From assembly GCF_918797505.1 (NCBI RefSeq), contig NC_092793.1, positions 48,162,243 through 48,226,242 on the forward strand: a stretch of DNA of 64,000 nucleotides. The letters are read 5' to 3'. The notes under the pieces are model-generated. The model was not told the DNA's origin. It was given only the letters and a program-made list of their open reading frames with translations, and searched no databases. Positions within the stretch are counted from its first letter, which is position 1; the number at the start of each line of letters is the position of its first letter. The stretch comes from Bemisia tabaci (lineage: Eukaryota; Arthropoda; Insecta; Hemiptera; Aleyrodidae). Position numbers and translations under genes: made by a program. Below are positions 12,101-24,600 of the stretch, one piece after another.

Positions 12101-15100
12101 TCTGTCAGTGCTCAGTTAGCAATTGTTTTCATGCGACGATGATCAGAACGCCTGTTGGATACAACTATTAATGCTCGATGGATGACCGCGTTGCATATCC
12201 AATAACTGAAGGCGTTTTTTACGCGCACGAAAATACGCGACGCGACGGAGCGGTGCATGACATGCCGTCCCTAAATGCTATGCTACCAGGGCAGGGCGTT
12301 GCTCCCCCGACGGATACACGAGCTGCAGTACTAGGAAATCGACATGTTAACGCCCATGCGTTAATGCACACCAGCAACCCAGCCACTATGGTGCTTTTTA
12401 GAGTTTCAAACATGAAAGAACTTTGTGCAGCGAGTTTGAAGAGAAAATGGCGCTCTTTATGAAAGGAAAGTGATACTGTTACATCACGCTTTGTGTCTCT
12501 ACGTTTAATGTAGGCGGCTAAATGCTCAGCCGGTTGCATACACCCACGGATCAAAGGCGCATGCGAGGCTTGTTTTTTTAAAATAATGTATAAACCAGGG
12601 AAACTTTGAGTTACCTTGCGCTCTGCAGGTTTGTTTTTCCGTCCTGGATCTTTCTATAGTTAGTTCAGAACATGCTGGTGAAATACTGCTATATTTTTAT
12701 TTTTTTCACTGTTGGTGCACCTTGCTTAATCCTGTTTGGAGACAGGGATAATTCTTGCATTTTGGTAATGCTGCACGGAAAAAATTAAATTGCTGATTTA
12801 ACAATTTAATTTTTGAAAAAAGTAACTGCAATATTTTAACGTAGATATTACAACAAAAAGATGCTATTTTAACCACTATTGTAAGCTACTTTAATCACGG
12901 GGTGGTTAAAGTAGCATTTTGTATTGTGGAATCTACATTGAAACATTGCAGTCAATTTTTTTAGCAATTGAATTGTTAAATCAGCAATTTAATTTTTTCC
13001 GTGATGGGTTGTATCAATTGAAGCACATCCTTAGTTATAATGCCAAAAAAACACCTCTAACTTGGCAGGACAGTATACAAATACCCGGAGCTCTATTTTT
13101 CAGGCAGTGTTAAATTTTCAATCTTTCCTTAAGAATCTTCATAAAAAAAGGAGGAAAAAGAAACTTATTCCATCAAATTTTACCTAAACACTAATGATCT
13201 CGTTGAATATTTCATTATGTTCCAGGATAATTATAACCCGAGTCGAGGCAGATATTTCATTAGCGAAGCGATCGTTGCTGAATAATCCGTCGAAGCGAGC
13301 TGTGATGGAACGCTCTAATTCCCGATCCACCTGTCTAGCTGAAGTCCAGGCCGAGATAGAGAGGATATTTGAACTAGCCCGAACACTACAGGTATTCGCC
13401 GTTTTTGCTCGCTTCATCTTCATGTAACGAGTTCTGGACGGAGAGGGTCTTCTACCGATCATCAAACCAATACCTCACCCTTCAATATTCATTATTATTT
13501 ATTACCACAACCGCTTGACCGAGTAAAGTAACTACATCTCAACGTTGCAACGTTTCTGCTGGCAAATTGTATTTCTATTGGAAAATTGTTGAGCGTTGCT
13601 AACTGAATATTTCACTGATTTTTCTTTGAATTACACGAAAAAATTAGCCAAATTTTTAACACGAATGTCAAAGTCATACTTTTGAAAATGGGGTTATTTT
13701 AGTAAATTTTGCAACCATGAAATGAAGTTTTCTGGAACTTTTAAATAGAAGTAATTTTCCAGTCAAGACTGACAACAAGATAGTGCAGCATTTTTCTTCC
13801 GGGGGGGGGGGGGGGGTGAATAATGATCAATTTTTGGAGACACTCTTTTGTGCTTCTCTATAAAAGTGTCAAATCAGAGCTAAATTTTATCAAATGCATG
13901 GGCAGGAACGCACATTTATTCTTCCTTACATTGAAATTTTGGGACCTAAATTAATTATTGGCGAGATGATGTCCCGAAAATTAAAATAGACATTCACAGT
14001 AAAGTTTTTGGTACATGTAAATCTGTTACATTAATAACTTACACACTTATGTGGACCTCAGAATAACGCATATTTTACCGTTTCAAAATGGGTTGGATTT
14101 TGCCTGTGTTCAAATTTGAATCTTTCGGCTATGGAGACTAGAGAAAAATTATTCTTTGTTTCATTAATTTTTCCCGACCTAAAGGAAAATTCTTCACGTT
14201 CAAAATCGAGAGGACTTTTCATTAAGAACAGACAGAACTGTTAAATCTTTATTATTAGAAATTTGACGATCCACACACAAACTCACGAGAAACTAAGTAA
14301 TAAGCTTCAAAATTACTCGTAAAACCCGTCCACTCTCGAAACACTTATTATGGATGGTATTTTACAGAATCTTTTGATGAAACCCAACTCCAGCTGAGTA
14401 TGATTCATTAGCAAAGTAAATCAACACTGTATTCTAAGAAACAAACAAAATTAGTGCGTTCATTAACGATCTATTATAGAGATATTCATTTCATTTAACT
14501 TCATTAATATTTGATCCTTCTGTTTTACAGCTTGTAGTTTTGGATTGTGATACTATCAACCATCCATCTCAGTTAGCAAAAACTTCGCTAGCACCATGTA
14601 TAGTCTATTTGAAAATTTCCTCACCCAAAGTAAGTCTAAGTCTATTATTCCTTGTTCATTTACATGTGTATCTCCATTTTCCACGCGAGCGCAAAAAAGT
14701 ACGTAGAAATGTGAATAATAGGAATTATTATGAAGTATACTCATGGTTTTTCACATCAGCACAGTGAAGAATGGTCTCTTCCTTACAAAGTATCGTTTGT
14801 TTGTTCATATTTTTAAAAGTTTGAACAATGATTAGATTTTAATATCATTCAAATTTCATGCAAATTCTTCGTAAAATTGAAGATCATAGGTATGCGGTAC
14901 AATAAACAGTAAAAGCTCCTAGCTCCGTCCAGAGATAGAGGGAGACATTCCATCGGTATCTTGACATTGTTGGAAGCTTTTACTTTCGGGGCCTCAACAA
15001 TTACCTGTTGACTTACCTAATAGGTGGATGCTACACAGCGTGTTGGGCATTTTGGTTCGCAAACATACCGCAGTTTGGCAAAATTGTTTGGCTCATTACG

Positions 15101-18100
15101 TCACCCGCGGCTCACTATTTACCTATTCGGTGGGTCAAAAGCCAGGAAAGGGTGACGACTTTTGCTCCCATAGGTAAGTGTTGAATCTCCAACAGTTAAA
15201 GTTTCCAGCTGTCGCCTAAAGACCAGTGGAGAGTCTCTCTTTGTCTCTAGTTCCGCTTAGAATCGCTTTATAGAGAGCGTTGAGACAACGCGGCTTGTGG
15301 ACGTCACAGACGGGAATAGTGATCACACAAATCGAACGTTTACTGTAATCTTTGATCAACCTTTTTCCGAAGTCCCGTCTCCGTTCCCAATCTCATTTCA
15401 TTTGAATTGCATTTTGCAATAAGGAACCACTATTTCTGGCTCTTCTATAAAAGCACCCTTCTGCATAGGGAAATCGATGGCATATATGCTGTTTCTAAAA
15501 TGAGTCAGAAATAGTGATTCCTTATGGCAAAATGTGGTCCATTTGTTCCTTGCTGTGCTTCCTATGCTCCGGTCCATTCCACTTTATAATATTTGCAACC
15601 GGTGAAACTAATCTTTGTTCCCGTTTGTGACACTGTAAGCCTAAAATACGGGAACCAATCAGAAATGGATTCGCATTGTCTTTACTCTCAGTATTAGGGA
15701 CTCTAGTGCCGCTCATGAATGTTCCCGAGTTTCTGATGATCCGGGCTGATTTCAGGTGCTACAAAGACTGATAAAATCCCGGGGGAAGTCGCAAACGCGG
15801 CACCTGAACGTGCAGATGGTGGCGGCCGAGAAGCTGGCCCAGTGCCCGCCGGAGATGTTCGACCTGATCCTAGACGAGAATCAGCTGGAGGACGCGTGCA
15901 CGCACATCGCCGACTATCTGGAGACCTACTGGAGCGCGACGCATCCCACCGTGGACCAACCGCCGGCCCCGGTGCCCCGCCCCATCCAGCAGCCCTCGCC
16001 CGCCCTCGACCACCCCGCTAACCTCGGTCGTGTCACTTCAACACCACCCGGTGAGCCAAAAATCCCAAAATCACACTTTTCTTCCAAGGGACTCATTATT
16101 GAAATTGATAGACAAAGCTATAGTCAAAGAACACACAGAGAGTATGGAGTCATCCTATTGGTTGACACGGGTGCTTCTCATAGACTTAGGGGGAAATGAC
16201 GGACCAAGTGTCTGGCCTCTCATGGCCTGCCGTTAGTTAGTCTGTTACTTACCTCCTTTGTCCAACCCAACAACCCATTTTAACCAATAGGATAACTTCG
16301 TTTTTCCTTTATCTCCTATGCCTGTCGCTTTGTCTATTGATTTCAATAATCAGCTCGCTGGTTAGCTTATGAGAGCGGACATTTTAGCCGTGTTCATAAT
16401 CGTCAAATGAGGAAATGCCGATATTGATAATTCACTCTTTACCACTTGCGTGGCTTCTTGGAAATCACGTTGTTTTCCTGGGGTTTTAGGGAAAGCACTG
16501 TTGTATTCTGTGTGAGATGGTTTGTTCACCAAAGCATTGGAACTGCACTTACCGATTTGTGCAATGAGAAGTCCCTTCTCGGGCTGGTTCTTTTATGAGC
16601 AAGGGTTTAACTGTTAGATTTGTCTGGGAAAGAGTTTAAAATTATTGATGCATAGGACGATGTTTGGTAATGTTAAGAAAATAATTACAAATACCTAAGT
16701 TAATTATAGAAATATTTAACATGGATACATTTCTACCGTAGATAGGGGTAGATATATTCGAGATAGATATTGAATGGCATCTTTTAGATTAATGAGAACT
16801 AACTTAACTTCATAATGATCAACATGTTTAGTGCTGCCTTTTCTGTTTCAGTTTCTAATCCATAACTAACAAGCGTACATAACAATAGCAGATTAGTATC
16901 TAATTACGTCTATAGAATTCCAAATTTGCATTTTATATGAAGAAAATGAGTAATCATTGGTTACCGCGTAACCAACTTGGGAAACGCCTTCAAATTTGTA
17001 GGATGCAACATTATATACAACTATAGTTTCGTAATATTTCAGTGTACTAACTTTCAATATTAGTTCATTTTAACGCCTTTTGCTATGCTTAACAATTTAC
17101 AATGAAAACCATAAATGTTTCTCCTTTTGTTACGCACATAAGTTTTCTCAGATACAAAACTTTTGAGTTACTGCAATTTTTTTTTTTCAAACTACGATCA
17201 AGCATTAATATACAAATATGTCGTAAAAATTGAGGCAGTTTCTACATCAATCTTCTGAATGAATTTTGGCCCTATAAAATGTTTGACTTTGGCACCGAAT
17301 CATGATTGAGTCAGAGTAAATTAATTTTCATGGCCCTGACGAGTGTTCAACAGGCGAACAATGAGTTTGACTTTCCTGGTGCTACCGAATTTTATGACGT
17401 AAAAGCTTGTTTTTTCTTAAAAATAATCCGAGGAAATTTTTCTTCCAACCAGGCCTGCACCCAGAAGATTATGATTATCCTCAAGATCAAAGAGGTATGC
17501 TGACAACACCAATATTCATCACCCAATATGATTCATATTGAAAGCAGGCAGCTCACCGCTTTTAGCTTGTTTTTCGCCAATTATTGCATGCGTAGTCTAG
17601 ACATTATTATCTTAAATTAACCGATTGAAAAGGCTTGTGATAGAAAATAAAATGCTTCAAAATGGCTTAAAATACTTTGTAACTTTACTTGTAACCGCCC
17701 ACAGGAAGATGGTCTTTAAAACATGAATGTAAATGTTTCAGATATGTATTTTTGCCCATTAAGTTGGGACGTAGTGGTATTGAGTTCTCGATTTACATTC
17801 TAAGTGCATAGGCACAAGATTACGACCAGTTTTTTTTTTCATTTCGAGCCGACAGAGGGCGTAAAATGACATTGCACTCCAGAACCTCGAGTTCCGTAAA
17901 TGGTAAACTTTTTTTGGTGTATTTTGTGCAAAAAAACACCCCGGTAACCAATTGTATGATTAACTCAATATTTAACTTTTTGAGCTGGAGCACCCTCTCC
18001 TGTGGGCGATCACAGTTGATTGTAATTGTTCGATGTGCCACGGATATAATTTTTTCATGTTTTTGTTCGTAAACTTCAGTAGCATACGTAGAAACAAAAT

Positions 18101-18614
18101 GTAGCCATGGCTGCTTAATTTTTATTTCCTTCCATTGACGGATGCCTATTATTTTTTGCTTCTGTAGTTATTAATTGGCTTGATTCGATAAACTCGGTAA
18201 ATTTGACTCCTATCGAAGTCAGGAAAGTAATGAAATCTTAGAGAAAAAATGCTCATGATGTAGGTTGCAAAAGTATGTGTTCTAAGTAAAATTTGCCTTA
18301 CTAGTAATTTTCTTGAATAGTTGCGTCAATCTGCTTATAACTTTGACTACTAAAGATTGGTACAAAACATGGAATCCGTTTGAAACAAATCCAAGCTGGT
18401 AGGGAATTAAGGGTTTAAAAGGTTTGATGTTCAGCTCTACAGCTTCCAAATTTCAAACAACTTAATAAATACTTGTCATGGACATCCTTGGGGGTTTAGG
18501 AAGGGGGAATTTTGAAAAAATTGAGTAGTCTTGAAAGCAATTTTGAGCTGCTCTTGCCGAATTTATTGAATACTGTTTCAAAGATGGAAATTGATTTGCT
18601 TGGCAAAATTACAC

Positions 18615-18665
<51 letters not shown>

Positions 18666-21600
18666 CGAGTAGATTTCTGACGGATAGCTCATCTACTCCC
18701 TAGTTTCGCTCATTGTAATTCAAGATTATTCAGTAATATCTGAGACTCCAAATAAGCGAAAGAGTGAATTTAATTCGTTATCATCTGTTAAAAGAATGTT
18801 TACTTGACTTTTTTTTTTCCTAAATATAATTTTATGATTAAGTTTAGTTTCCCTGCATGAATTCAATGTACATCTCAAGAATCATAGACTCACGCGCCAG
18901 CGCCTACTCACTACACTTCAGTATGTGCGATCTGAATCTGTCTTTAAAAGCTTTTAGAGCTTTAGTTATTTCTTGGCTCTTTCCTCTAATTTTCTGAAGC
19001 GTGGCGTGATTTGCGATGAATCGGTTGATTTGCCGTTTAAACCTTTGGAAAAGGATCGAATATCAGGATATTTGAAATGACCTCTTGAATAATCGATTTT
19101 TTTGCCATGACTTCGAATGCAAAAATATCGATACCCGATTATAATATGCTTCACCACTGTAAATCTCTCTATAAGTTCGCCCTTTTTACTTTTAATTCCT
19201 CACTTTACTTTTCAAACTCTTAATAAAGCTTCTTGTATCGTTTATTCATTGTTTATTTGCTCATTATTTTATTTTACACCTCTCATTCAATTGTATCACT
19301 CATTTATTTCTTTTCATAAATGATTTTCCGTCAATATTACTAATTAAATGTTCTCTTTTCTTTTTCTGCTCTTCTATTTTTCTGTCCTATCATCTCTTTC
19401 CGCTTCTTAACTCTATCTTGGCCGCATCGGAAGGAATGAAAGGTGTCATTAGAAATGAAGTCACAGTCCGATTTTAGCCGTCTTTTTGCCTATTCGCTAA
19501 ACGGACAGTTACTCTTAACCAACCAATAACCTTTATCAGTAGCAGTAAGTACCATAGAGTAAAATTTCAGCGTGCTAAAATTATTTGTTTTTATCATCCA
19601 TTTATTTCTTTTTAGCTATTTAGTCTTCCATGTTTGCAGTTGTCTTCTTAAATTCAAGTTATCCTTAAGGCAGAACAAAGGCTTCAAGTGCAGTTAGCAA
19701 TCTTATACGAATTACATTTTGCAATGAGGAACTACTAATTTGGTTCATTTTAGAAAAACGTATGTACCATAACTTCTCCAATGCAGATACACTGATAAAA
19801 ATATTCGTGTTCTTAGAGTGTTACTTTTGGTTAATGCAGGAACTAAAACACAAACCAATACGAATTTTGTGTTGATTTTGGTATACAGTTTGCGGTGAAT
19901 TTCGCGCAGAAAAAAATGAAGAGACTGGGAAAATGCATTCCTCAGATTGCGACGACGTTCGTCTTCACCACTCGTTTTTCATTTAATTTCTTCGAGAAAA
20001 CTAGCTGACATTTTCTTTTGAAGTTTTCAACCAATTGCTAGCATTATTTTGTGTTTTACTTCCCATATTAACCAAATTTTTGAGTTGAAATGTCTCTCTG
20101 TGTATGTGCTCTTATAGGTTAGCCGGAAATATTACTCCCCAATTGCAAAATGTGGATGTTGAGGGAAAAAGAGCCTGCCCAGTTTGAAGAGGAGGATTGG
20201 ACTTTATTTCGCAATAAGAAACTATATGCGCGGTATGCGCCACCAGGCTCCCTATGTATATAGATAAAAGTGCTCTTTATAACATACGCCAAAAATAATA
20301 GCTCCTTATTGTAAAGAGAAGAATCGCTCAGGTGAGCGATTTCTGTTTGCTCGGTCGGAAAATCGAACTTAAATTATTTATTAATTATTATCAAAAAACT
20401 GCGGGTAGTTTGCTTTGTTTTAGTGCCTAGAGTATGTAACGTTGCGTTTTGATCAAGCAATTTAAGCTGCGCACATAGTAATTACACTCCGTATAACATA
20501 ATTATATATTCTCAAAAACTCTTCTCTTGAACCGGCGTCTCTAGATAATTGTACTTCATGTTTTGTTTGACTTTTTTGGGCGTCTGGTGTGTCAAATAGA
20601 TTGTCAAACACTTCTCTTACCAATTTGTCGATTCTCAATCAATGTCCTCGACGATATGGTTCTTTTTTCCGATGATGATCACATATTCATCGAGTAGAAA
20701 TGTAGCATAGTCTGAAGTTGTTTATTATTGCTTCTTTTCTCAATCTAAAGTACTCAGGAATTCAACTGCTGATGATGGCTGATCCAATATGTAGGGAAGT
20801 TTGATATCAAATTGACAATAGTAATCAGAGGAAACATTACGCACGTAACATCGAGGATGCATTGAATGATGCTAATATCTGTCAATGGTCCAGTAACTTT
20901 ATTACGGCTTGAAATAGCAACTCGTGGTATTTCACAAGATTTCGAAGGCACTTACATAGCTTCTGAAGGTAATGATTTAGTCCTGCATCATTATCTCAAC
21001 AGTTTGCAAATCACGCACAATTATTTCCTTTTTGACTGTTATATAGAAGGCATGGTTTTCGTAATTATTTTACTTGCCTGCTCTTCCATTGTTTTCATCA
21101 TTTGAAAGTTTTATTTCAGTTACTTTGTAATTTACAATTTATTCAATAGTGGCATTTTGGTGGAAGCGGGTCAAAATGGTCGTTTAAAAAAAAATTGTGC
21201 ATTCCATAAAGGTATAAGTCTCCGTTTACATCTTTCAAAACGCATAGGGGGACTTTTGGGAAGGATAATATTGTGCTTGAAACATTTTTGAAGCGTTTTC
21301 CTCGCATCCTTTTATAGTAACTTTTAAAGGAAGAACTTTCAAAACTGGAGGATCCGGAGGATCTCTACCATGACAGATTCCTGTGGAGAATAGGCGTCGC
21401 AGAGCGCCCTAGCGCGCCGTAAAAGCGGCTCATACATACATACTTTCAAAAATGTCATACGTGAGGGTCTTAAAACATGCTTGAAATAGCGTATTGACAT
21501 GTGCCCCGAGCCTCAGGTTCAAGAGATGTTCGCTCAAAGTCAAAGAGAGAAAAAAAAGATTAAGCTCCAAAGTCAGTATTGTGTGACCTATCTGAGATGA

Positions 21601-24600
21601 ATTCCATTCTTGTCCCCGATAGCGATGGATGGCGCATGACAGTGAACTAAAATGATCATCGTTGAGCACAATTATGGCAACGCGTTGCTTCATGCAGATA
21701 ATCACACACAGTTAAGTGGCAAGAGCTATTTTAAGGAATAAGATATTTTAGTCATCCAAAACAAATACAAATATGTAACACGTATTGAATGATTAACATC
21801 CTTGAGCATATGAAGGGAGGGAAAATCAGGTGTCAGTTGCCAAAAAGGGGTTTCTCGGTTGTTGTGCGGACTGCGGAATAATGCCGAAGGTGCATGCGCT
21901 AAGTAAAACAATCTAACTGCATGAAATAATGTTGAATGTTTTGTTCCTTCTCTCCTCTTTTTATCACTCTGGACTCTAACCTAGTGAATCCGAGCTGATA
22001 CCTATGAATATACTTTAGACGCATAGTTTAGTTTGTGATGATTTCGGGACGCTCTTTAAAAAAAAGAAAAGAAGTAGCAGGTACTTCACTGTACAGTCCA
22101 ATCTGATGGCCAGTGTTCCTGGCAGTGTCACGCAAATACCTCGTACTTAGTTATCCACTTAGTGGCTGGTCAACCCTGCCGTGCTAAGGAAAGAACGTCG
22201 TATGAACATTCGAGTGTTGCCAAAATTTCCTTCGATAAAAGGTTTGTTTTTTCGGGAAGTTATGAATATTTTTCCTTTAAATTTTAAGAATCTTTAGGTA
22301 AAACTAGCTGCTTCAGCTCGCTACGCTCGCTTACGCCGCTAGCCGGGGGCAAGCCCCCTGGACCCCCAGTTACTCGCTCCGCGAGTAACTGTTGGCTCGC
22401 TTCGCGAGCCAAATTTTGCTACTACCAGTGCTTAGAGGACTTCCTGGAGGCAAAATGATAAATTCAAAAACAAAGAATAGGAAACTAAAAATTACCTACT
22501 TTTAGAAAAAGAAACAACCTTGAAAAATAAATAACACTCCTGGAAAAGAAAATCAGAACACTTTTTGAAAATGTAACGGTGCGAAAGGGTGAAGATAAAT
22601 CACCAATTCTCTTGGAAGAAGACATGAGCCGACCCCCGACATGAGTGAAACTGCCGTAGGACCCATGCTAGGGTAGAAGGGTGACACGTGTTGTGAGCAG
22701 GTAGGGATGGGTTTACGTGGAGAGGGAAACGGAAAATCAGAGGGTGGGAGGTCCCCCAACCATATGACTCGTCCAGCGTCAAAAACGCAAATATGTCGTT
22801 ATCAAATCGAGGTAAATTTTGCAACTTCGGTCGCGCAAATCGAAAAACGAAGGGGTTTGGCACATCTAGACCCTATGAGCTTTCATTTAAAACAAATCCG
22901 AGGAAAATCGGTCCAGTAGTTTCCGAGATCGAATTAGCACAAACTGTCCAGCGGCAAAAACGCTAATATGTCGTTATCAAATCGAGGTAAATTTTGCAAC
23001 GTCGGTCGCGCAAATCGAAAAACCAAGGGATGTTGGCACGTCTACAGCCTAAGAGCTTTAATTTAAAACAAATCCGAGGAAAATCGGTCCAGTAGTTTCC
23101 GAGATCGAATTAGCACAAACTGTCCAGCGTCAAAAATGCAAATAAGTCGTTATCAAATCAAGGTAAATTTTGCAACTTCGGTCGCGCAAATCGAAAAACG
23201 AAGGGTGTCTGGCACATCTAGAGCCTAAGAGCTTTCATTTAAAACAAATCCGAGGAAAATCGGTCCAGTAGTTTCCGAGATCGAATTAGCACAAACTGTC
23301 CAGCGTCAAAAATGCAAATATGTCGTTATCAAATCAAGGTAAATTTTGCAACGTCGGTCGCGGAAATCGGAAAACCAAAGGATGTTGGCACGTCTACAGC
23401 GTAAGAGCTTTCATTTAAAACAAATCCGAGGAAAATCGGTCCAGTAGTTTCCGATATCGAATTAGCACAAACTGTCCAGCGTCAAAAATGCAAATATGTC
23501 GTTATCAAATCGAGGTAAATTTTGCAACGTCGGTCGCGCAAATCGAAAAATCAAGGGATGTTGGCACGTCTACAGCCTAAGAGCTTTCATTTAAAACAAA
23601 TCCGAGGAAAATCGGTCCAGTAGTTTCCGAGATCGAATTAGCACAAACTGTTGGAGGCCAAAAAAGGCCTTAGGATATTAAATATATAGATTGCGAACGA
23701 AATTCTTTGAAAAATCGGCAGGAAAATATTCATTTTACCAGGTGATTCGCGTTTAATTACAGGAAATTCGGCAACGCCTGAAGGTTTATAGGACTTTTTT
23801 CTTAGCACGGCAGAACACTGCTTAAGAGCAATGATTAGTGCAGCGGCCATTAGGTACTTCCTTGGAGAGCATATATATTGCTGAACAGTCATGTACCACA
23901 TCAGTTTGTATTTTTTCCATGTCAGTTACTTCATCTGTCTCTTTTGTGGCCAGTCAATCCCTTTAATTTAATCGTTTTTTTTTTTTTGACATACGAAGGG
24001 TTGAGGTGTGATCAAGCATTAAAAGTAATGAAACCTACCGAGGACTCCTGATTTTAAACAGAATGTTGAGGTGCTTTTTCATTTTATTGCGTTGTTTTCT
24101 CAAAGCTTTCCCCGTGCTGCTTGATTGCGAGACGCAAGGTAAACCTTGGGAAAGTTAACCACGCCAAAGTTGAATTTACTAACTGATCCCATTTTAACAT
24201 TATCAGGACTCTAAGAAATGGGTGCAACACTAAAATTTCAACACCCTCAACTGTCATCGACGAAAGTAGAGTCCCTTTATACCCAGAGTTGAGACGGCTC
24301 GATTATCAGCTGGCCTGGGCTGGCCATGGTGTCACAAAAGTGTGCACCCAAACGAACGATATTGAGGGATAAGGATAAAGAATCCTGCGATGTCTGTCAT
24401 CCAAAAACAACAACATCAACAAAACTGATCAAAACCTAACCGAAGAAATTGCAATAAAATAAAATTAGATTGATTAGTGGATAATTTCTTAATCTATTTT
24501 CATTGTGGTGCGATGAAAATAACAATTCGCTCTTGATAAGCCACAATTGGGTTATATTTTCATTATTTTTGTTCACATTCGAGGTCCCGCCATCTTAGTG

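Larger units (their letters stand above)
9102..13225. other. calcium-channel intron, 4.1 kb, rich in short transposons
   Basis: Bounded by GT at 9102 and AG at 13225. It holds a hairpin repeat (9152-9560), inverted-repeat elements at 9751-10009, 10242-10656 and 12774-13003, and a 160-bp direct repeat (11036-11551). About 11.6-12.77 kb shows nothing but a small inverted repeat near 12148-12212. Confidence 0.8.
22176..23813. mobile_element. TGCCGTGCTAAGG short transposon, copy 2, split by a Helitron
   Basis: The left half (22176-22303) begins CTGCCGTGCTAAGG. The right half (23691-23813) ends CTTAGCACGGCAG. Removing 22304-23690 restores an element of 251 bp, matching the length and order of the uninterrupted copies. 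Confidence 0.8.

Noticed and set aside
12178..12554. Opposing open frames of 94 and 111 codons
   Set aside because: They overlap on both strands, show no family features, and sit in a calcium-channel intron beside an inverted repeat.
16051..16199. Extension of the calcium-channel frame past 16050
   Set aside because: A good GTGAGC donor ends the exon, and the following sequence is a hairpin transposon, so the extension is intronic read-through.
22771..23650. CRISPR-like regularly spaced repeat
   Set aside because: Units are contiguous 176-bp tandem copies with no unique spacers, in eukaryotic DNA within a Helitron.
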